Part shown: positions 1 through 9,155 of the stretch, in pieces
Layout of the letters: each line of letters starts with the position of its first letter
Numbering within the stretch: the stretch's first letter is position 1
DNA from: Methanosarcina thermophila TM-1
Lineage (GTDB): Archaea > Halobacteriota > Methanosarcinia > Methanosarcinales > Methanosarcinaceae
DNA: 64,000 bases
Reading direction: 5' to 3'
NCBI RefSeq assembly: GCF_000969885.1
Contig: NZ_CP009501.1
Location: 1,240,001 to 1,304,000, forward strand
Position numbers and translations under genes: made by a program
Notes under the pieces: model-generated
Databases searched by the model: none
Told to the model about the DNA's origin: nothing
The model's input: only the letters and a program-made list of their open reading frames with translations

Positions 1-952
1 TTTCACTGACCCTGAAAAAGCCAGTGAAGGGTACAGGCAGGTATTCAGAGAAGGGCTGGTACTGGATTATGAGCTTGCGATTCAGCACAGGACTGGAAAT
101 GTTACACCGGTTCTGTATAATGCGTCAGTTTACCGAAATGAGGCTGGTGAAGTTATTGGTGTTTTTGCTGCAGCCCGTAACATTACAGAGCTAAAAAAGG
201 CAGAACAATTGCTAAAATTGAAATTAGAAGAACTTGCTCGCTCAAATGCAGAACTGGAACAATTTGCATATGTATCTTCCCATGATCTGCAGGAACCCTT
301 GAGAATGATAGCAAGCTACCTGCAGCTTTTGCAGAGAAAATACCAGGGAAAACTCGATGAGAAGGCGGATAAATACATTTATTTTGCCGTTGACGGGGCT
401 TCCCGCATGCAAAACCTGATTAATGACCTTCTGGAGTTCTCAAGAGTGACCACCAGAGCCAAAGAATTCGAACCCACAGACTGCGAATCTATTCTGGATC
501 AGGTAATTTCTGATTTAGAGATACCCATAAAAGAAAATGAAGCCAGTATATCTTATGGTAAACTACCTGTGGTAATGGCGGACTCTACCCAGTTAACTCA
601 GGTATTCCAGAACCTCATCAGCAACGCTATAAAGTTTCGCAGCGAAAAAGCCCCTGAAATCGAGATTTCTGCAAAGAAAAAAGACAATGAATGGTTATTT
701 GCAGTAAAAGATAACGGAATCGGAATTGAGTCCAAATTCTCGGAGAGAATCTTTGAGGTTTTTAAAAGACTTAATAAAAGAGAAGAATATCCAGGAACAG
801 GCATAGGTCTTTCAATCTGTAAAAAAATTGTAGAGAGGCATGGAGGACGTATTTGGGTAGAATCTGTTCCAGGTGAAGGTTCAGTCTTTTACTTCACTCT
901 GCCCATAATTCCTGTGAAATCTCATGATAAAGACTCTATAACAGAAAAATGA
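1..952 (+). CDS. PAS sensor histidine kinase, C-terminal part (5' end outside the window)
   Basis: The reading frame is open from base 2, so the gene begins before the window; a TTG at 209 is internal. The first ~65 residues are the end of a PAS domain (ends ARNITELKKAEQ). Then come a HisKA dimerisation/phosphoacceptor helix (SSHDLQEPLR, His is the phosphorylation site) and a HATPase_c domain with N box (NLISNAIKF), G1 (DNGIGI) and G2 (GTGIGLSICKKIVERHGG). The protein would autophosphorylate on His and pass phosphate to a receiver. No membrane segment is seen in the part present. The lone receiver gene 98 bases downstream is the obvious partner. The family assignment is firm; the input signal is unknown. 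Confidence 0.93.
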   Translation, partial: FTDPEKASEGYRQVFREGLVLDYELAIQHRTGNVTPVLYNASVYRNEAGEVIGVFAAARNITELKKAEQLLKLKLEELARSNAELEQFAYVSSHDLQEPLRMIASYLQLLQRKYQGKLDEKADKYIYFAVDGASRMQNLINDLLEFSRVTTRAKEFEPTDCESILDQVISDLEIPIKENEASISYGKLPVVMADSTQLTQVFQNLISNAIKFRSEKAPEIEISAKKKDNEWLFAVKDNGIGIESKFSERIFEVFKRLNKREEYPGTGIGLSICKKIVERHGGRIWVESVPGEGSVFYFTLPIIPVKSHDKDSITEK

Positions 953-1050
953 AATTTAGAATAACTTTTGAGCCTCAAAAGTCTTGTTCAAAACTTAAAA
1001 CATTTTAAGGAAATTTGAATCTATATTCATAGCCAGGAAGGTCATAAAAA

Positions 1051-1497
1051 ATGAGAACCCGGACCATGTCTAAATCCGTAGAAATCCTCTTAGTGGAAGA
1101 CAGTAAAGGAGATGTAGGCTTAATTGAAGAAGTTTTCGAAGATGCGAAAATCGGGAATACTCTTCATATTGTAGAAGATGGAGAAGAGGCAATCGCTTTT
1201 TTACGCGGCGAAGGACAATTCTCAGACGCTCCACGCCCGGATATAATTCTTCTGGATTTAAATTTACCAAAAAAAGATGGGCGCGAGGTTCTTGAGGAAG
1301 TAAAAAGCGACGATGAGCTTAAGAACATACCTGTTGTGATTTTAACGACTTCAAAAGCCGAAGAGGACATACTGAAATCTTATAATCTCCATGCCAATGC
1401 ATACATTACCAAACCTGTTGACTTTGATCAATTTATAAAAGTAGTTAAATCCATAGAAAGCTTTTGGCTTGAGATTGTAAAACTGCCGTCGAAATGA
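1051..1497 (+). CDS. Single-domain response regulator (receiver only, Rcp1-like)
   Basis: This is a stand-alone CheY-like receiver of 148 residues. Acidic residues near the N-terminus (LLVEDSKGD), the phosphoacceptor Asp in LLDLNLP (about residue 69), the switch Thr in ILTTSKAEED and the Lys in ITKPVDF are all present. The long alpha4 insertion resembles the Rcp1 group that partners with phytochrome-type and PAS kinases. There is no output domain, so it probably acts in a phosphorelay or by protein contact. The ATG at 1051 follows GGAAGGT; an internal ATG at 1066 is an alternative. It sits between two histidine kinase genes on the same strand. Confidence 0.93.
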   Translation: MRTRTMSKSVEILLVEDSKGDVGLIEEVFEDAKIGNTLHIVEDGEEAIAFLRGEGQFSDAPRPDIILLDLNLPKKDGREVLEEVKSDDELKNIPVVILTTSKAEEDILKSYNLHANAYITKPVDFDQFIKVVKSIESFWLEIVKLPSK

Positions 1498-1529
1498 GAT
1501 TAAATTAACCCCTGATAGGTCGCTTGGAT

Positions 1530-3443
1530 ATGGATAAGAAGATTGAAATCTTACTTATTGAGGACAACCCCGGGGATGCAGCTCTAATTGAAGATATGCT
1601 CGAAGAATTCTCTAGCTTTCCGTATGAGCTTAAAAATGCTGCAACCCTGAATGAAGGTTTGAATCTTCTTAAGGAAAATTCGTTTGATGTAATACTAGCC
1701 GACCTGGGATTACCGGACAGCGATGGCATTGACACTTTTCTTGAGATTCATGCAAGGAACTCGCGAATTCCCATCATAATCCTGACAGGTATGACTGATG
1801 AAAGGCTCGGAATCAATGCCGTAAAGCAAGGTGCTCAAGACTACTTGGTCAAAGGGCAGGTAGACGGAAAATTACTGATACGTTCTATCCAGTATTCCAT
1901 TGAACGTAAAAAATCCGAGGAAAAAATCCAGAACTTAGCAAATGTTGTGGAATCATCAAATGATGCTATTATAACAAAATCGCTTGACGGAATTATTACA
2001 AGCTGGAATAAAGGGGCAGAGCAGATCTATGGGTATTCGGCTGAGGAAGCTCTGGGCAAGCCCGCAGATTTCTTAATACCATCTGAATTGAATAATGAAT
2101 CAAAAAGATTACTTGAGATGGTTAAACGGGGAGAAAAGGTTCACCAGTATGAAACCTCACGGGTAAGAAAAGACGGCAGGATTATAGACGTGTCAATGAC
2201 CCTTTCCCCGATTTTTGACATCTCCGGAGAACTTGCAGCAGTCTCGATAATTGCCAGAGATATAACCGAGAGCAAAAAAGCCGAAGAGAGGCTTCAGAGA
2301 AGTGAGGAAAGGTATCGTATAATTGCGGAGCAGACAGGGCAGCTCATATACGAATACGATATTGAGGATGGTAAAATTTACTGGGCAGGTGCCATAGAAA
2401 AGGTCACGGGATATACTCAGGAAGAACTGACGAATATCGGGATTGAACTATGGATAAATAATGTCCACCCTGACGACCAGGTAAGAGTCTGGAACCAGAA
2501 AATGAATGATTACATCCAGAACACAAAAAACGCTGAAAGTAAGAGAAATTGCCACCTGGAATATCGTTTTAGAAGGAAGGATGGAGAATATATTTATATC
2601 GAGGAGCATGTTGTTTGCCTTCAAAAAGGAAATTATCTCACAAATAAAGTCTTCGGGATAATGAAAGATATCACGGAAAAGAAAAAGGCTGAAAATGTGC
2701 TAAAAAGGATTGAAGAAGCTCGTAAAAAAGAAATCCACCATCGGATAAAAAATAACCTTCAGGTCATCTCATCCCTGCTTGATCTTCAGGCTGAGAAATT
2801 CGCTGGTAGTGACAGTTATGACCCTTCAAAAGTCCTTGCAGCATTCAAGGACAGCCAGAACAGGGTTATTTCTATGGCTCTTATTCATGAGGAGCTGTAT
2901 GGATCGCGAGAGGTCAGCACACTTAATTTTGGAGCATACCTGCAGAAGCTGACCGAGGATCTCTTAAGGTGTTATAATGTCGGAGCCTCAGGAATCAATC
3001 TGCGTCTGGAAATCGAGGAAAATACTTTTTTTGACATGGATACCGCAGTTCCTTTAGGAATGGTTGTCAACGAACTTGTATCAAACTCCCTCAAACACGC
3101 ATTTCCAGACAAAAAATCTGGAGAAATTCGGATTAAGCTTTCCAGGGAAGAAAATCGAAAATTCAAGAACGATAAGCTCAAAGGCAAAAATGAAGGGCGC
3201 AAATGTAAAAATTACACGCTAACCATTTCAGACAACGGAACAGGTATACCTGAGAGCCTTAATATAGAAGATTCCGACACATTAGGGATACAGCTGGTAA
3301 CTATCCTGGTAGACCAGCTAGATGGAGTACTCGAATTGAACAGGAACTCCGGAACTGAGTTTATTATTGAGTTCTCGGTAGAAGAGAAGCAGCAGGAAAC
3401 TTATCAGGAGCCTTTGGAATCTCCAGAAACTTTACTTTTCTAA
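1530..3443 (+). CDS. Receiver-PAS-PAS-HisKA_2 hybrid histidine kinase
   Basis: A 637-residue cytoplasmic sensor. The order is an N-terminal receiver (residues ~5-120, phospho-Asp in VILADLGLP), PAS 1 (~130-250, ending IARDITESKKAEE), PAS 2 (~255-380, ending MKDITEKKKAE), a HisKA_2 domain with phosphoacceptor EIHHRIKNNLQVISS, and a HATPase_c domain (VNELVSNSLKHAF, ISDNGTGIP). The receiver placed before the PAS domains suggests it is a relay target of another kinase, perhaps the one upstream. I chose ATG 1530, which has GATAGGT nine bases upstream; TTG 1524 is too close to it. No membrane segments are seen. It is co-directional with the two preceding signalling genes. Confidence 0.92.
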   Translation: MDKKIEILLIEDNPGDAALIEDMLEEFSSFPYELKNAATLNEGLNLLKENSFDVILADLGLPDSDGIDTFLEIHARNSRIPIIILTGMTDERLGINAVKQGAQDYLVKGQVDGKLLIRSIQYSIERKKSEEKIQNLANVVESSNDAIITKSLDGIITSWNKGAEQIYGYSAEEALGKPADFLIPSELNNESKRLLEMVKRGEKVHQYETSRVRKDGRIIDVSMTLSPIFDISGELAAVSIIARDITESKKAEERLQRSEERYRIIAEQTGQLIYEYDIEDGKIYWAGAIEKVTGYTQEELTNIGIELWINNVHPDDQVRVWNQKMNDYIQNTKNAESKRNCHLEYRFRRKDGEYIYIEEHVVCLQKGNYLTNKVFGIMKDITEKKKAENVLKRIEEARKKEIHHRIKNNLQVISSLLDLQAEKFAGSDSYDPSKVLAAFKDSQNRVISMALIHEELYGSREVSTLNFGAYLQKLTEDLLRCYNVGASGINLRLEIEENTFFDMDTAVPLGMVVNELVSNSLKHAFPDKKSGEIRIKLSREENRKFKNDKLKGKNEGRKCKNYTLTISDNGTGIPESLNIEDSDTLGIQLVTILVDQLDGVLELNRNSGTEFIIEFSVEEKQQETYQEPLESPETLLF

Positions 3444-3768
3444 CCTGATTATGGTCAAACTTTCTTTACGGCTGGCAAGTCAATTACCAATTTCTCCAGG
3501 CTTATTTTTGCTACATACTGTATCAGGATACTCATTATTTGTCAGAATTGCTTTAAACTGGCAGAGAAAGATTATATAAAGAAAAAAATTAATAATGTTG
3601 AAAGTCTAATGTTATTGTGCTTACATTTTACATCATTACCATGTGTAAAATTATGCCTTTCATGTAATGATGTTGCATTATTTAGTTCACTGATTTTTGA
3701 ACTGAGCAGGTTATTGTGGAAAAAAACTCTATAGTTCAGAAATTGGTAAAACCACAAGGGGGGAACAT
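3444..3768. other. Intergenic region with an inverted repeat
   Basis: No gene is seen here. A TATA-like stretch (GATTATATAAAG) lies near 3570. An inverted repeat with arms ACATCATTACCATG (3630-3643) and CATGTAATGATGT (3661-3673), one mismatch bulge and 17 bases apart, could be a regulator site or a hairpin in the leader of the DJ-1/PfpI gene. Confidence 0.4.
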
Positions 3769-4338
3769 ATTTCAAAGAAAATCCTTATCTTAACAGGGGA
3801 TTGCGCTGAGGATTATGAGGTTAAGGTACCTCAGCAATCACTCCAGATGCTGGGCTACAAGGTGGATATATCGGCACCCAATAAAAAAGTCGGTGACATG
3901 CTGCAACTGGTCGTACATGACTTTACTACGCTCGATACCTATATTGAGCTTCCCGGGCATCATATCTCGGTAGATATCCCCGCTTCCGAAGTAAATGTGA
4001 ATGAATATGAAGGTCTTGTTGTTCCGGGTGGCAGAGCTCCTGAATACATCCGTATGTATGATGATACTCTTAAACTCGTACAGGACTTCTTTAAGGCTGG
4101 CAAGCCTGTAGCAGTCATTTGCCACGGCTTGCAACTTCTGGCAGCCGCTAAGGTTCTGGAAGGATATCGGGTAACATCATATCCGGCATGTGCTGCAGAA
4201 TGCCGGCTAGCAGGTGCTGATTGGCAGTCTGAACCCGTAATTACGGATAAAAATCTGGTAACAGCTCAAGCCTGGCCAAACCACCCTGCCTGGTTAAGAG
4301 CCTTTGTCGAACTGCTTGGCGCAAAGATAAAGGTTTAA
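3769..4338 (+). CDS. DJ-1/PfpI family protein with a probable ATT start
   Basis: The protein belongs to the DJ-1/PfpI class I glutamine amidotransferase-like superfamily, whose members act as peptidases, glyoxalases/deglycases or stress chaperones. It has the typical N-terminus (ISKKILILTGDCAEDYEV), the GLVVPGGRAPEYIR loop and a nucleophile elbow AVICHG with Cys118. The nearest ATG (3847) would remove the conserved first beta-strand. No ATG, GTG or TTG occurs upstream in frame, but ATT at 3769 follows AAGGGGGG at a normal distance and gives 189 residues, a usual family length. The substrate is unknown. Family call is firm; the ATT start is inference. Confidence 0.85.
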   Translation: MSKKILILTGDCAEDYEVKVPQQSLQMLGYKVDISAPNKKVGDMLQLVVHDFTTLDTYIELPGHHISVDIPASEVNVNEYEGLVVPGGRAPEYIRMYDDTLKLVQDFFKAGKPVAVICHGLQLLAAAKVLEGYRVTSYPACAAECRLAGADWQSEPVITDKNLVTAQAWPNHPAWLRAFVELLGAKIKV

Positions 4339-4622
4339 AGAGGGCACTAAAGTCTCACCAATGAATCATGTTACCCAAAACCAAGCCTCCTCATCGTTTT
4401 CGCTCAAGCACAACCATTGTGCGGGTTGATCACCAACTTTCACAACACTTGACCATGCAGTCACGCCGGTTTTTGATCAAACTTTTTTCTAAAAAGTTTG
4501 TGATTAAACATTTTTTAAAGAGTTTGCTCTCAAGCAGTTTTTTGAAAAGGCTTGCGCTCAAGCATTTTTTGAAAAGGTTTGTGGGACTCAGGCAGCAGAG
4601 CCAGGAATTAATTTATTATTAA
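4339..4622. repeat. Dispersed repeat copy A (degenerate CTCAAGC / AAAAGG units)
   Basis: The stretch is built from degenerate ~28-base units containing TTTTTGAAAAGG and TTGCGCTCAAGC. The 26 bases at 4538-4563 are identical to the reverse complement of 24037-24062, and CGTTTTCGCTCAAGC at ~4395 also recurs inverted near 24064-24078. An 84-codon open frame exists here, but it encodes only the repeat (reiterated FLKRL/KHFLK) and I do not regard it as a gene. Confidence 0.7.
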
Positions 4623-5107
4623 GAATTAATTATTCTACTTAAGTTTTTTAAAATTGTTTAGTTTTAAAAACATTAATTTAAGTCTAATGACTTTATTTTT
4701 GAAGTCTAATGACTTTATTTTTGGAAAGGGAAAGGTTGACTGACGGGAAATCGGGGCGTTATTCAGAATCGGGGCAAATTTCAGAATTGGGGCAAATATC
4801 CCCGTTTACCCGCATTTATTGAGAGGTAAATTAGTTTTTGGCCTTACTCTTAAAAAAATGAAAATTATCGTACATATAGATTTCCAGCAAAATCAGGAAA
4901 AAATCTCGAAAAATCCTGAAAGTAGGAAAGAAATTTAGCATAAATTCATAAAAATTGAGGAAGAAAAAATTATCTCACCAGAAACTATTTATAGAATAGC
5001 TGTAATTAGAGGGTTGCATCGGTGTGAGAGGTGCTCCCTGAGGCAGCGGGGCAGCAGGATGGCACGAAAAATCATCTGGTGTAAATTAGTAAAGTAGAAA
5101 AGCAACT
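4623..5107. other. AT-rich intergenic region with a tandem duplication
   Basis: No protein gene is seen. A 22-base unit beginning AAGTCTAATGACTTTA is directly duplicated (4680-4701 and 4702-4723). Around 4760-4800 the sequence CAGAATYGGGGCAAAT recurs. A TATA-like CTATTTATAG lies near 4985-4994, about 115 bases before the tRNA, and may start the tRNA/RNA polymerase transcript. Confidence 0.4.
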
Positions 5108-5184
5108 GGGCCCGTAGCTCAGTCAGGCAGAGCGACTGGCTTTTAACCAGTCGGCCTAGGGTTCAAATCCCTACGGGCCCGCCA
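5108..5184 (+). tRNA. tRNA-Lys (anticodon TTT)
   Basis: A complete cloverleaf is visible. The acceptor arm pairs GGGCCCG with CGGGCCC, followed by discriminator G and an encoded CCA. The anticodon stem GACTGG/CCAGTC flanks the seven-base loop CTTTTAA, which gives anticodon TTT (lysine). The T-arm contains the usual GGTTCAAATCC. No intron is seen. It lies about 85 bases upstream of rpoH on the same strand. Confidence 0.96.
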
Positions 5185-5268
5185 TATTCTTTATTATACC
5201 CGGCGGAAGGCCATTAGCTGGAGAGTTTAACTAAATTTTTTTAATACTTTATTTTTGGAGGAAAGGAT

Positions 5269-5505
5269 TTGACAAAATTCAGCCTGCTCGACCATGAGTT
5301 GGTCCCGAAACATGAAATCATGTCTGAGGGAGAGTTAAAGTCTATTTTAAGCAAGTATTCCATTGAAAAGGAACAACTTCCGAAAATCAAAGCACAGGAT
5401 CCTGTTGTTAAAGAAATAGGAGCTGTCGTCGGAGACGTAGTGAAAATCACAAGAAAAAGTCAAACTGCGGGGGAGGCAGAGTATTACAGACTTGTGATCG
5501 AGTAA
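5269..5505 (+). CDS. rpoH: DNA-directed RNA polymerase subunit H
   Basis: A 78-residue protein matching archaeal RpoH, the counterpart of the C-terminal domain of eukaryotic Rpb5. It is part of the lower jaw of RNA polymerase. Diagnostic features are the LVPKHEIMSE N-terminus, LPKIKAQDPVVK, and a C-terminus ending VGDVVKITRKSQTAGEAEYYRLV. The start is TTG at 5269, preceded by GGAGG. It opens the archaeal rpoH-B2-B1-A1-A2 operon, which confirms the assignment. Confidence 0.97.
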   Translation: MTKFSLLDHELVPKHEIMSEGELKSILSKYSIEKEQLPKIKAQDPVVKEIGAVVGDVVKITRKSQTAGEAEYYRLVIE

Positions 5506-5664
5506 GCGGAGGGGAGTAGACCGCTTGCATGATCTCATGTATTCTTTAAGGAATGTTTTTTTGAATTTTATGCACCATCATACAGAAAAATTTAACAACT
5601 GCATACCGATCAGAAGATCACAACTCCTTAATTCTCATAATAACAAAGCAAAGAGGGTGCTATC

Positions 5665-7314
5665 ATCGTAATAGATACTAATGTACTGTCGCAGGCTTAT
5701 TTTACACGGGACAAAATAGTGCAGCATCATATAGACTCATTTAATAAGTTTATAGATTACGGGCTGCAAAAGATCATAGATGAACAAAGAATAATAGAAA
5801 CCGATATCGAAGACACCTACCTGAAACTCGGCAAAATACGGGTAGAGCATCCTGTGGTAAAGGAAGCTGACGGGGCAATTGAAAAACTTTATCCCAATGA
5901 GGCAAGGCTCAGGAACCTCTCGTACTCAGGCCCTCTTTATCTTGAGATGAGCGTGGTAAAAGACGGGGTTGAATCCGAGGTAATGGAGGCAAAAATAGGG
6001 CAGCTTCCGATCATGGTCAAATCCAAGGTCTGTAACCTTCCAGGACTTAGCGAAAGCGAAAAAATCCGCTATGGGGAAGATCCTCTTGACCCAGGGGGAT
6101 ACTTCATTATCGGCGGTACCGAAAGAGTGGTTATGACCCTTGAGGACCTCGCTCCTAATAAGATTCTTGTAGAGTATGGTGAAAGGTACGGCGACACTAT
6201 AGAGGTTGCAAAAGTTTTCTCCCAGAGACGCGGATACAGGGCACTCGTAATTGTGGAAAGGGGAAGAAAATCCTTGCTTGAGGTTTCTTTCCCTTCTATC
6301 TCAGGCAGGGTATATTTTGTTACCCTTATGAGAGCGCTTGGGATAGTAACTGACGAAGATATCGTAAATGCTGTTTCGAGTGATCCCGAAATTATCAAGT
6401 TTATGCTGGAGAACCTGGAAGAAGCCGAAGTCGAAACCCAGGAGGAAGCAATCGAAAAAATAGGAGCAAGGGTTGCTGCAGGCCAAGCAAAGGAATACCA
6501 GATAAAAAGGGCAAATTACGTTATTGACAGGTACCTGTTCCCGCATCTTGGGAACGATATAAGGGACCGGATCTCCAAAGCTCACTTCCTGGCAAGAATG
6601 GCTGAATCCTGTTTTGAGCTGGCACTTGGCAAGCGTGCGGAAGACGACAAAGACCACTATGCAAACAAAAGATTAAAACTCGCAGGTGATCTGATGGAAG
6701 ATCTTTTCAGAGTATCTTTCAACAGACTTGCAAGAGACATAAAGTACCAGCTAGAGCGCGCAAACATGAGGAAAAGAGAACTCAACGTCGCCACAATAGT
6801 AAGGGCAGATGTGCTCACTGACCGCCTGCAACATCCTCTTGCAACCGGAAACTGGGTTGGAGGAAGAACAGGTGTATCCCAGCTCCTTGATAGGAACGAC
6901 TATATCTCAACGCTCTCCCACCTGCGCCGTGTAATATCTCCGCTTTCACGTGCCCAGCCTCACTTCGAGGCAAGAGACCTTCACGCAACCCAGTGGGGGA
7001 GGCTCTGTCCCTCGGAAACTCCTGAAGGCCCGAACTGTGGACTGGTGAAAAACTTTGCCGAAATGGTTGAGCTTTCAACAGGAATAGAGGATACCGATAG
7101 CTTGAAGAAAATACTCTACGACCTGAATGTCGAGCCTGTGGTTGTAAAAGTACCCGAACTTCCACCCAAACTGAAGGAAACCCTGCTTGACGAGTTCGGA
7201 GAAGAGATTATAGAAGAGTTTGAAGAGCCTTCAGAAATTGAAACCAAATATAAAGATGATGAATTCTACGATTATTCAGATATGGATGATCTCGGATCTA
7301 TGTACGATGATTGA
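5665..7314 (+). CDS. rpoB2: DNA-directed RNA polymerase subunit B'' (N-terminal part of split subunit B)
   Basis: This is the N-terminal half of the second-largest polymerase subunit, separate from B' as in methanogens. Recognisable stretches include the protrusion/lobe region ([11 protein letters not shown]) and [25 protein letters not shown] and [12 protein letters not shown] of the fork. The first conventional start (GTG 5719) would give a protein starting [11 protein letters not shown], but family-like sequence [20 protein letters not shown] reads upstream in frame to a TAA at 5641. GAGGGTG at 5653-5659 points to ATC at 5665 (or a neighbouring ATC/ATA) as a non-canonical start, giving about 549 residues. 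The product is certain; the exact start is not. The stop abuts rpoB1. Confidence 0.94.
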   Translation: MVIDTNVLSQAYFTRDKIVQHHIDSFNKFIDYGLQKIIDEQRIIETDIEDTYLKLGKIRVEHPVVKEADGAIEKLYPNEARLRNLSYSGPLYLEMSVVKDGVESEVMEAKIGQLPIMVKSKVCNLPGLSESEKIRYGEDPLDPGGYFIIGGTERVVMTLEDLAPNKILVEYGERYGDTIEVAKVFSQRRGYRALVIVERGRKSLLEVSFPSISGRVYFVTLMRALGIVTDEDIVNAVSSDPEIIKFMLENLEEAEVETQEEAIEKIGARVAAGQAKEYQIKRANYVIDRYLFPHLGNDIRDRISKAHFLARMAESCFELALGKRAEDDKDHYANKRLKLAGDLMEDLFRVSFNRLARDIKYQLERANMRKRELNVATIVRADVLTDRLQHPLATGNWVGGRTGVSQLLDRNDYISTLSHLRRVISPLSRAQPHFEARDLHATQWGRLCPSETPEGPNCGLVKNFAEMVELSTGIEDTDSLKKILYDLNVEPVVVKVPELPPKLKETLLDEFGEEIIEEFEEPSEIETKYKDDEFYDYSDMDDLGSMYDD

Positions 7315-7328
7315 GGGGTCGATGTCAG

Positions 7329-9143
7329 ATGGCTAAAGCAAAAGTATTCATAAACGGGGAGCTTGTCGGAACCCATGATAACCCTGCAGAGCTTGTAGAA
7401 GAGCTCAGAAAAATGAGGCGTCAGGGATTCATATCCAGACAGGTAAATGTCGCTCTTAACGATAACACAAGAGAAGTAATTATAAACTCCGATATGGGCA
7501 GAGCAAGAAGGCCCCTCTTAGTTGTGGAGAACGGAGCTCTGAAAATAACCCCTGATCACATAGAGAGACTTAAGAACAAGGAAATCACTTTTGATGACCT
7601 GGTAAAAGAGGGCTGTATAGAGTATCTCGATGCCGAAGAAGAAGAAAATGCCTATATTGCGCTCTATGAGGCTGACATTACTCCAAAGCACACGCACATG
7701 GAGATCGATCCCGAACTTATATTAGGGATTTCTACAGGAATGGTGCCTTATCCGGAACACAATTCATCTCCGCGTAACACTATGGGTGCAGCCATGATCA
7801 AGCAGTGTATCGGGGTTGCAACTGCTAACCAGAAACTCAGACCTGATACCCGCGCCCATATCCTTCACTATCCTCAAAAGGCACTTACCACTACCAGAAC
7901 CTCGGATGCAATAGGCTTTGACGATAGACCCGCAGGGCAGAACTTCGTGGTTGCAGTCCTGTCTTATGAAGGATATAATATTGAAGATGCCCTGGTTATT
8001 AACAAAGGCTCAATCGAAAGAGGTCTTGGGAGAAGTCACTTCCTCAGAACTTTCGAAGGTGAAGAAAGAAGGTATCCTGGCGGACAGGAAGATAAGTTTG
8101 AGATTCCCGATTCCGAATACCGTGGAGCTCGCAGCGCAGAAGCGTATGCTAATCTGGATGTCGATGGGCTTGTAAACCCAGAGACCCCAGTCGGACCTAA
8201 CGACGTGCTGATCGGGAAGACCAGCCCTCCAAGATTCCTTGAAGAACCGTCAGATTTCGGGATTGCGGTTGAGCAGAGGAGAGAAAGCTCTGTCACCATG
8301 CGGTCCAACGAAAAAGGAATTGTTGATACAGTTATTTTAACCGAGTCCATTAACAGAACGAGACTTGCAAAGGTAAAGGTAAGAGACGAAAGAATTCCAG
8401 ATATAGGAGATAAATTCGCCTCAAGACACGGACAAAAAGGTGTTATAGGTCTTAAAGTTCCGATTGCAGATATGCCGTTTACAGAATCCGGTCTAACCCC
8501 TGACCTGATTATTAACCCGCATGCAATTCCTTCCCGTATGACTGTAGGTCACGTTCTGGAAATGATTGGCGGGAAAGTAGCTTCCATGGAAGGCCGAAGA
8601 GTAAATGCGACAGCTTTCTCCGGAGAAAAAGAAGAAGACCTTAGAGAAGCCCTGAAAAGGCATGGGTTTGCCCATACCGGAAAAGAGATTTTCTACGATG
8701 GAGCGACAGGCAGAATGATTCCGGCAGATGTCTTTGTTGGGGTTATTCTCTACCAGAAACTGCACCATATGGTCACTTCCAAGATGCATGCAAGGTCACG
8801 CGGGCCTGTACAAGTGCTTACTCGCCAGCCAACTGAAGGTCGAGCCAGAGAAGGTGGTCTCAGATTCGGAGAAATGGAGCGTGATGTGCTGGTAGGGCAC
8901 GGAGCTGCCATGTCGTTGAAAGAGAGGCTGCTTGATGAATCGGATAAAGTTGTGGAACTTGTCTGCTCTCACTGTGGAATGATTGCAACGTATGACAAGC
9001 AGCGGAATATTTCATTCTGCTCAGCCTGCGGGGCTGACACGGACATATATCCTGTGGAAATGAGCTACGCATTCAAACTGCTGCTTGACGAAATAAAATC
9101 CCTGGGAGTCGCACCCAGGCTTAATCTTGAAGATGCGGTATGA
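7329..9143 (+). CDS. rpoB1: DNA-directed RNA polymerase subunit B' (C-terminal part of split subunit B)
   Basis: The 604-residue C-terminal half of subunit B. It contains [15 protein letters not shown], the hybrid-binding [13 protein letters not shown] motif, the anchor [20 protein letters not shown], and a C-terminal zinc site (CSHCGMI...CSAC). Together with B'' it forms one wall of the active-site cleft. I chose ATG 7329, which has GAGGGGT nine bases upstream; the frame extends to a TTG at 7311 overlapping the rpoB2 stop. Only 14 bases separate it from rpoB2, so the two are translated from the same message. Confidence 0.97.
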   Translation: MAKAKVFINGELVGTHDNPAELVEELRKMRRQGFISRQVNVALNDNTREVIINSDMGRARRPLLVVENGALKITPDHIERLKNKEITFDDLVKEGCIEYLDAEEEENAYIALYEADITPKHTHMEIDPELILGISTGMVPYPEHNSSPRNTMGAAMIKQCIGVATANQKLRPDTRAHILHYPQKALTTTRTSDAIGFDDRPAGQNFVVAVLSYEGYNIEDALVINKGSIERGLGRSHFLRTFEGEERRYPGGQEDKFEIPDSEYRGARSAEAYANLDVDGLVNPETPVGPNDVLIGKTSPPRFLEEPSDFGIAVEQRRESSVTMRSNEKGIVDTVILTESINRTRLAKVKVRDERIPDIGDKFASRHGQKGVIGLKVPIADMPFTESGLTPDLIINPHAIPSRMTVGHVLEMIGGKVASMEGRRVNATAFSGEKEEDLREALKRHGFAHTGKEIFYDGATGRMIPADVFVGVILYQKLHHMVTSKMHARSRGPVQVLTRQPTEGRAREGGLRFGEMERDVLVGHGAAMSLKERLLDESDKVVELVCSHCGMIATYDKQRNISFCSACGADTDIYPVEMSYAFKLLLDEIKSLGVAPRLNLEDAV

Positions 9144-9155
9144 GGTGAGGTAGAT

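Noticed and set aside
4368-4622. An 84-codon open frame rich in Phe, Leu and Lys
   Set aside because: It is a translation of the degenerate repeat; the same DNA occurs inverted at 24 kb and no ribosome-binding site or family resemblance is present.
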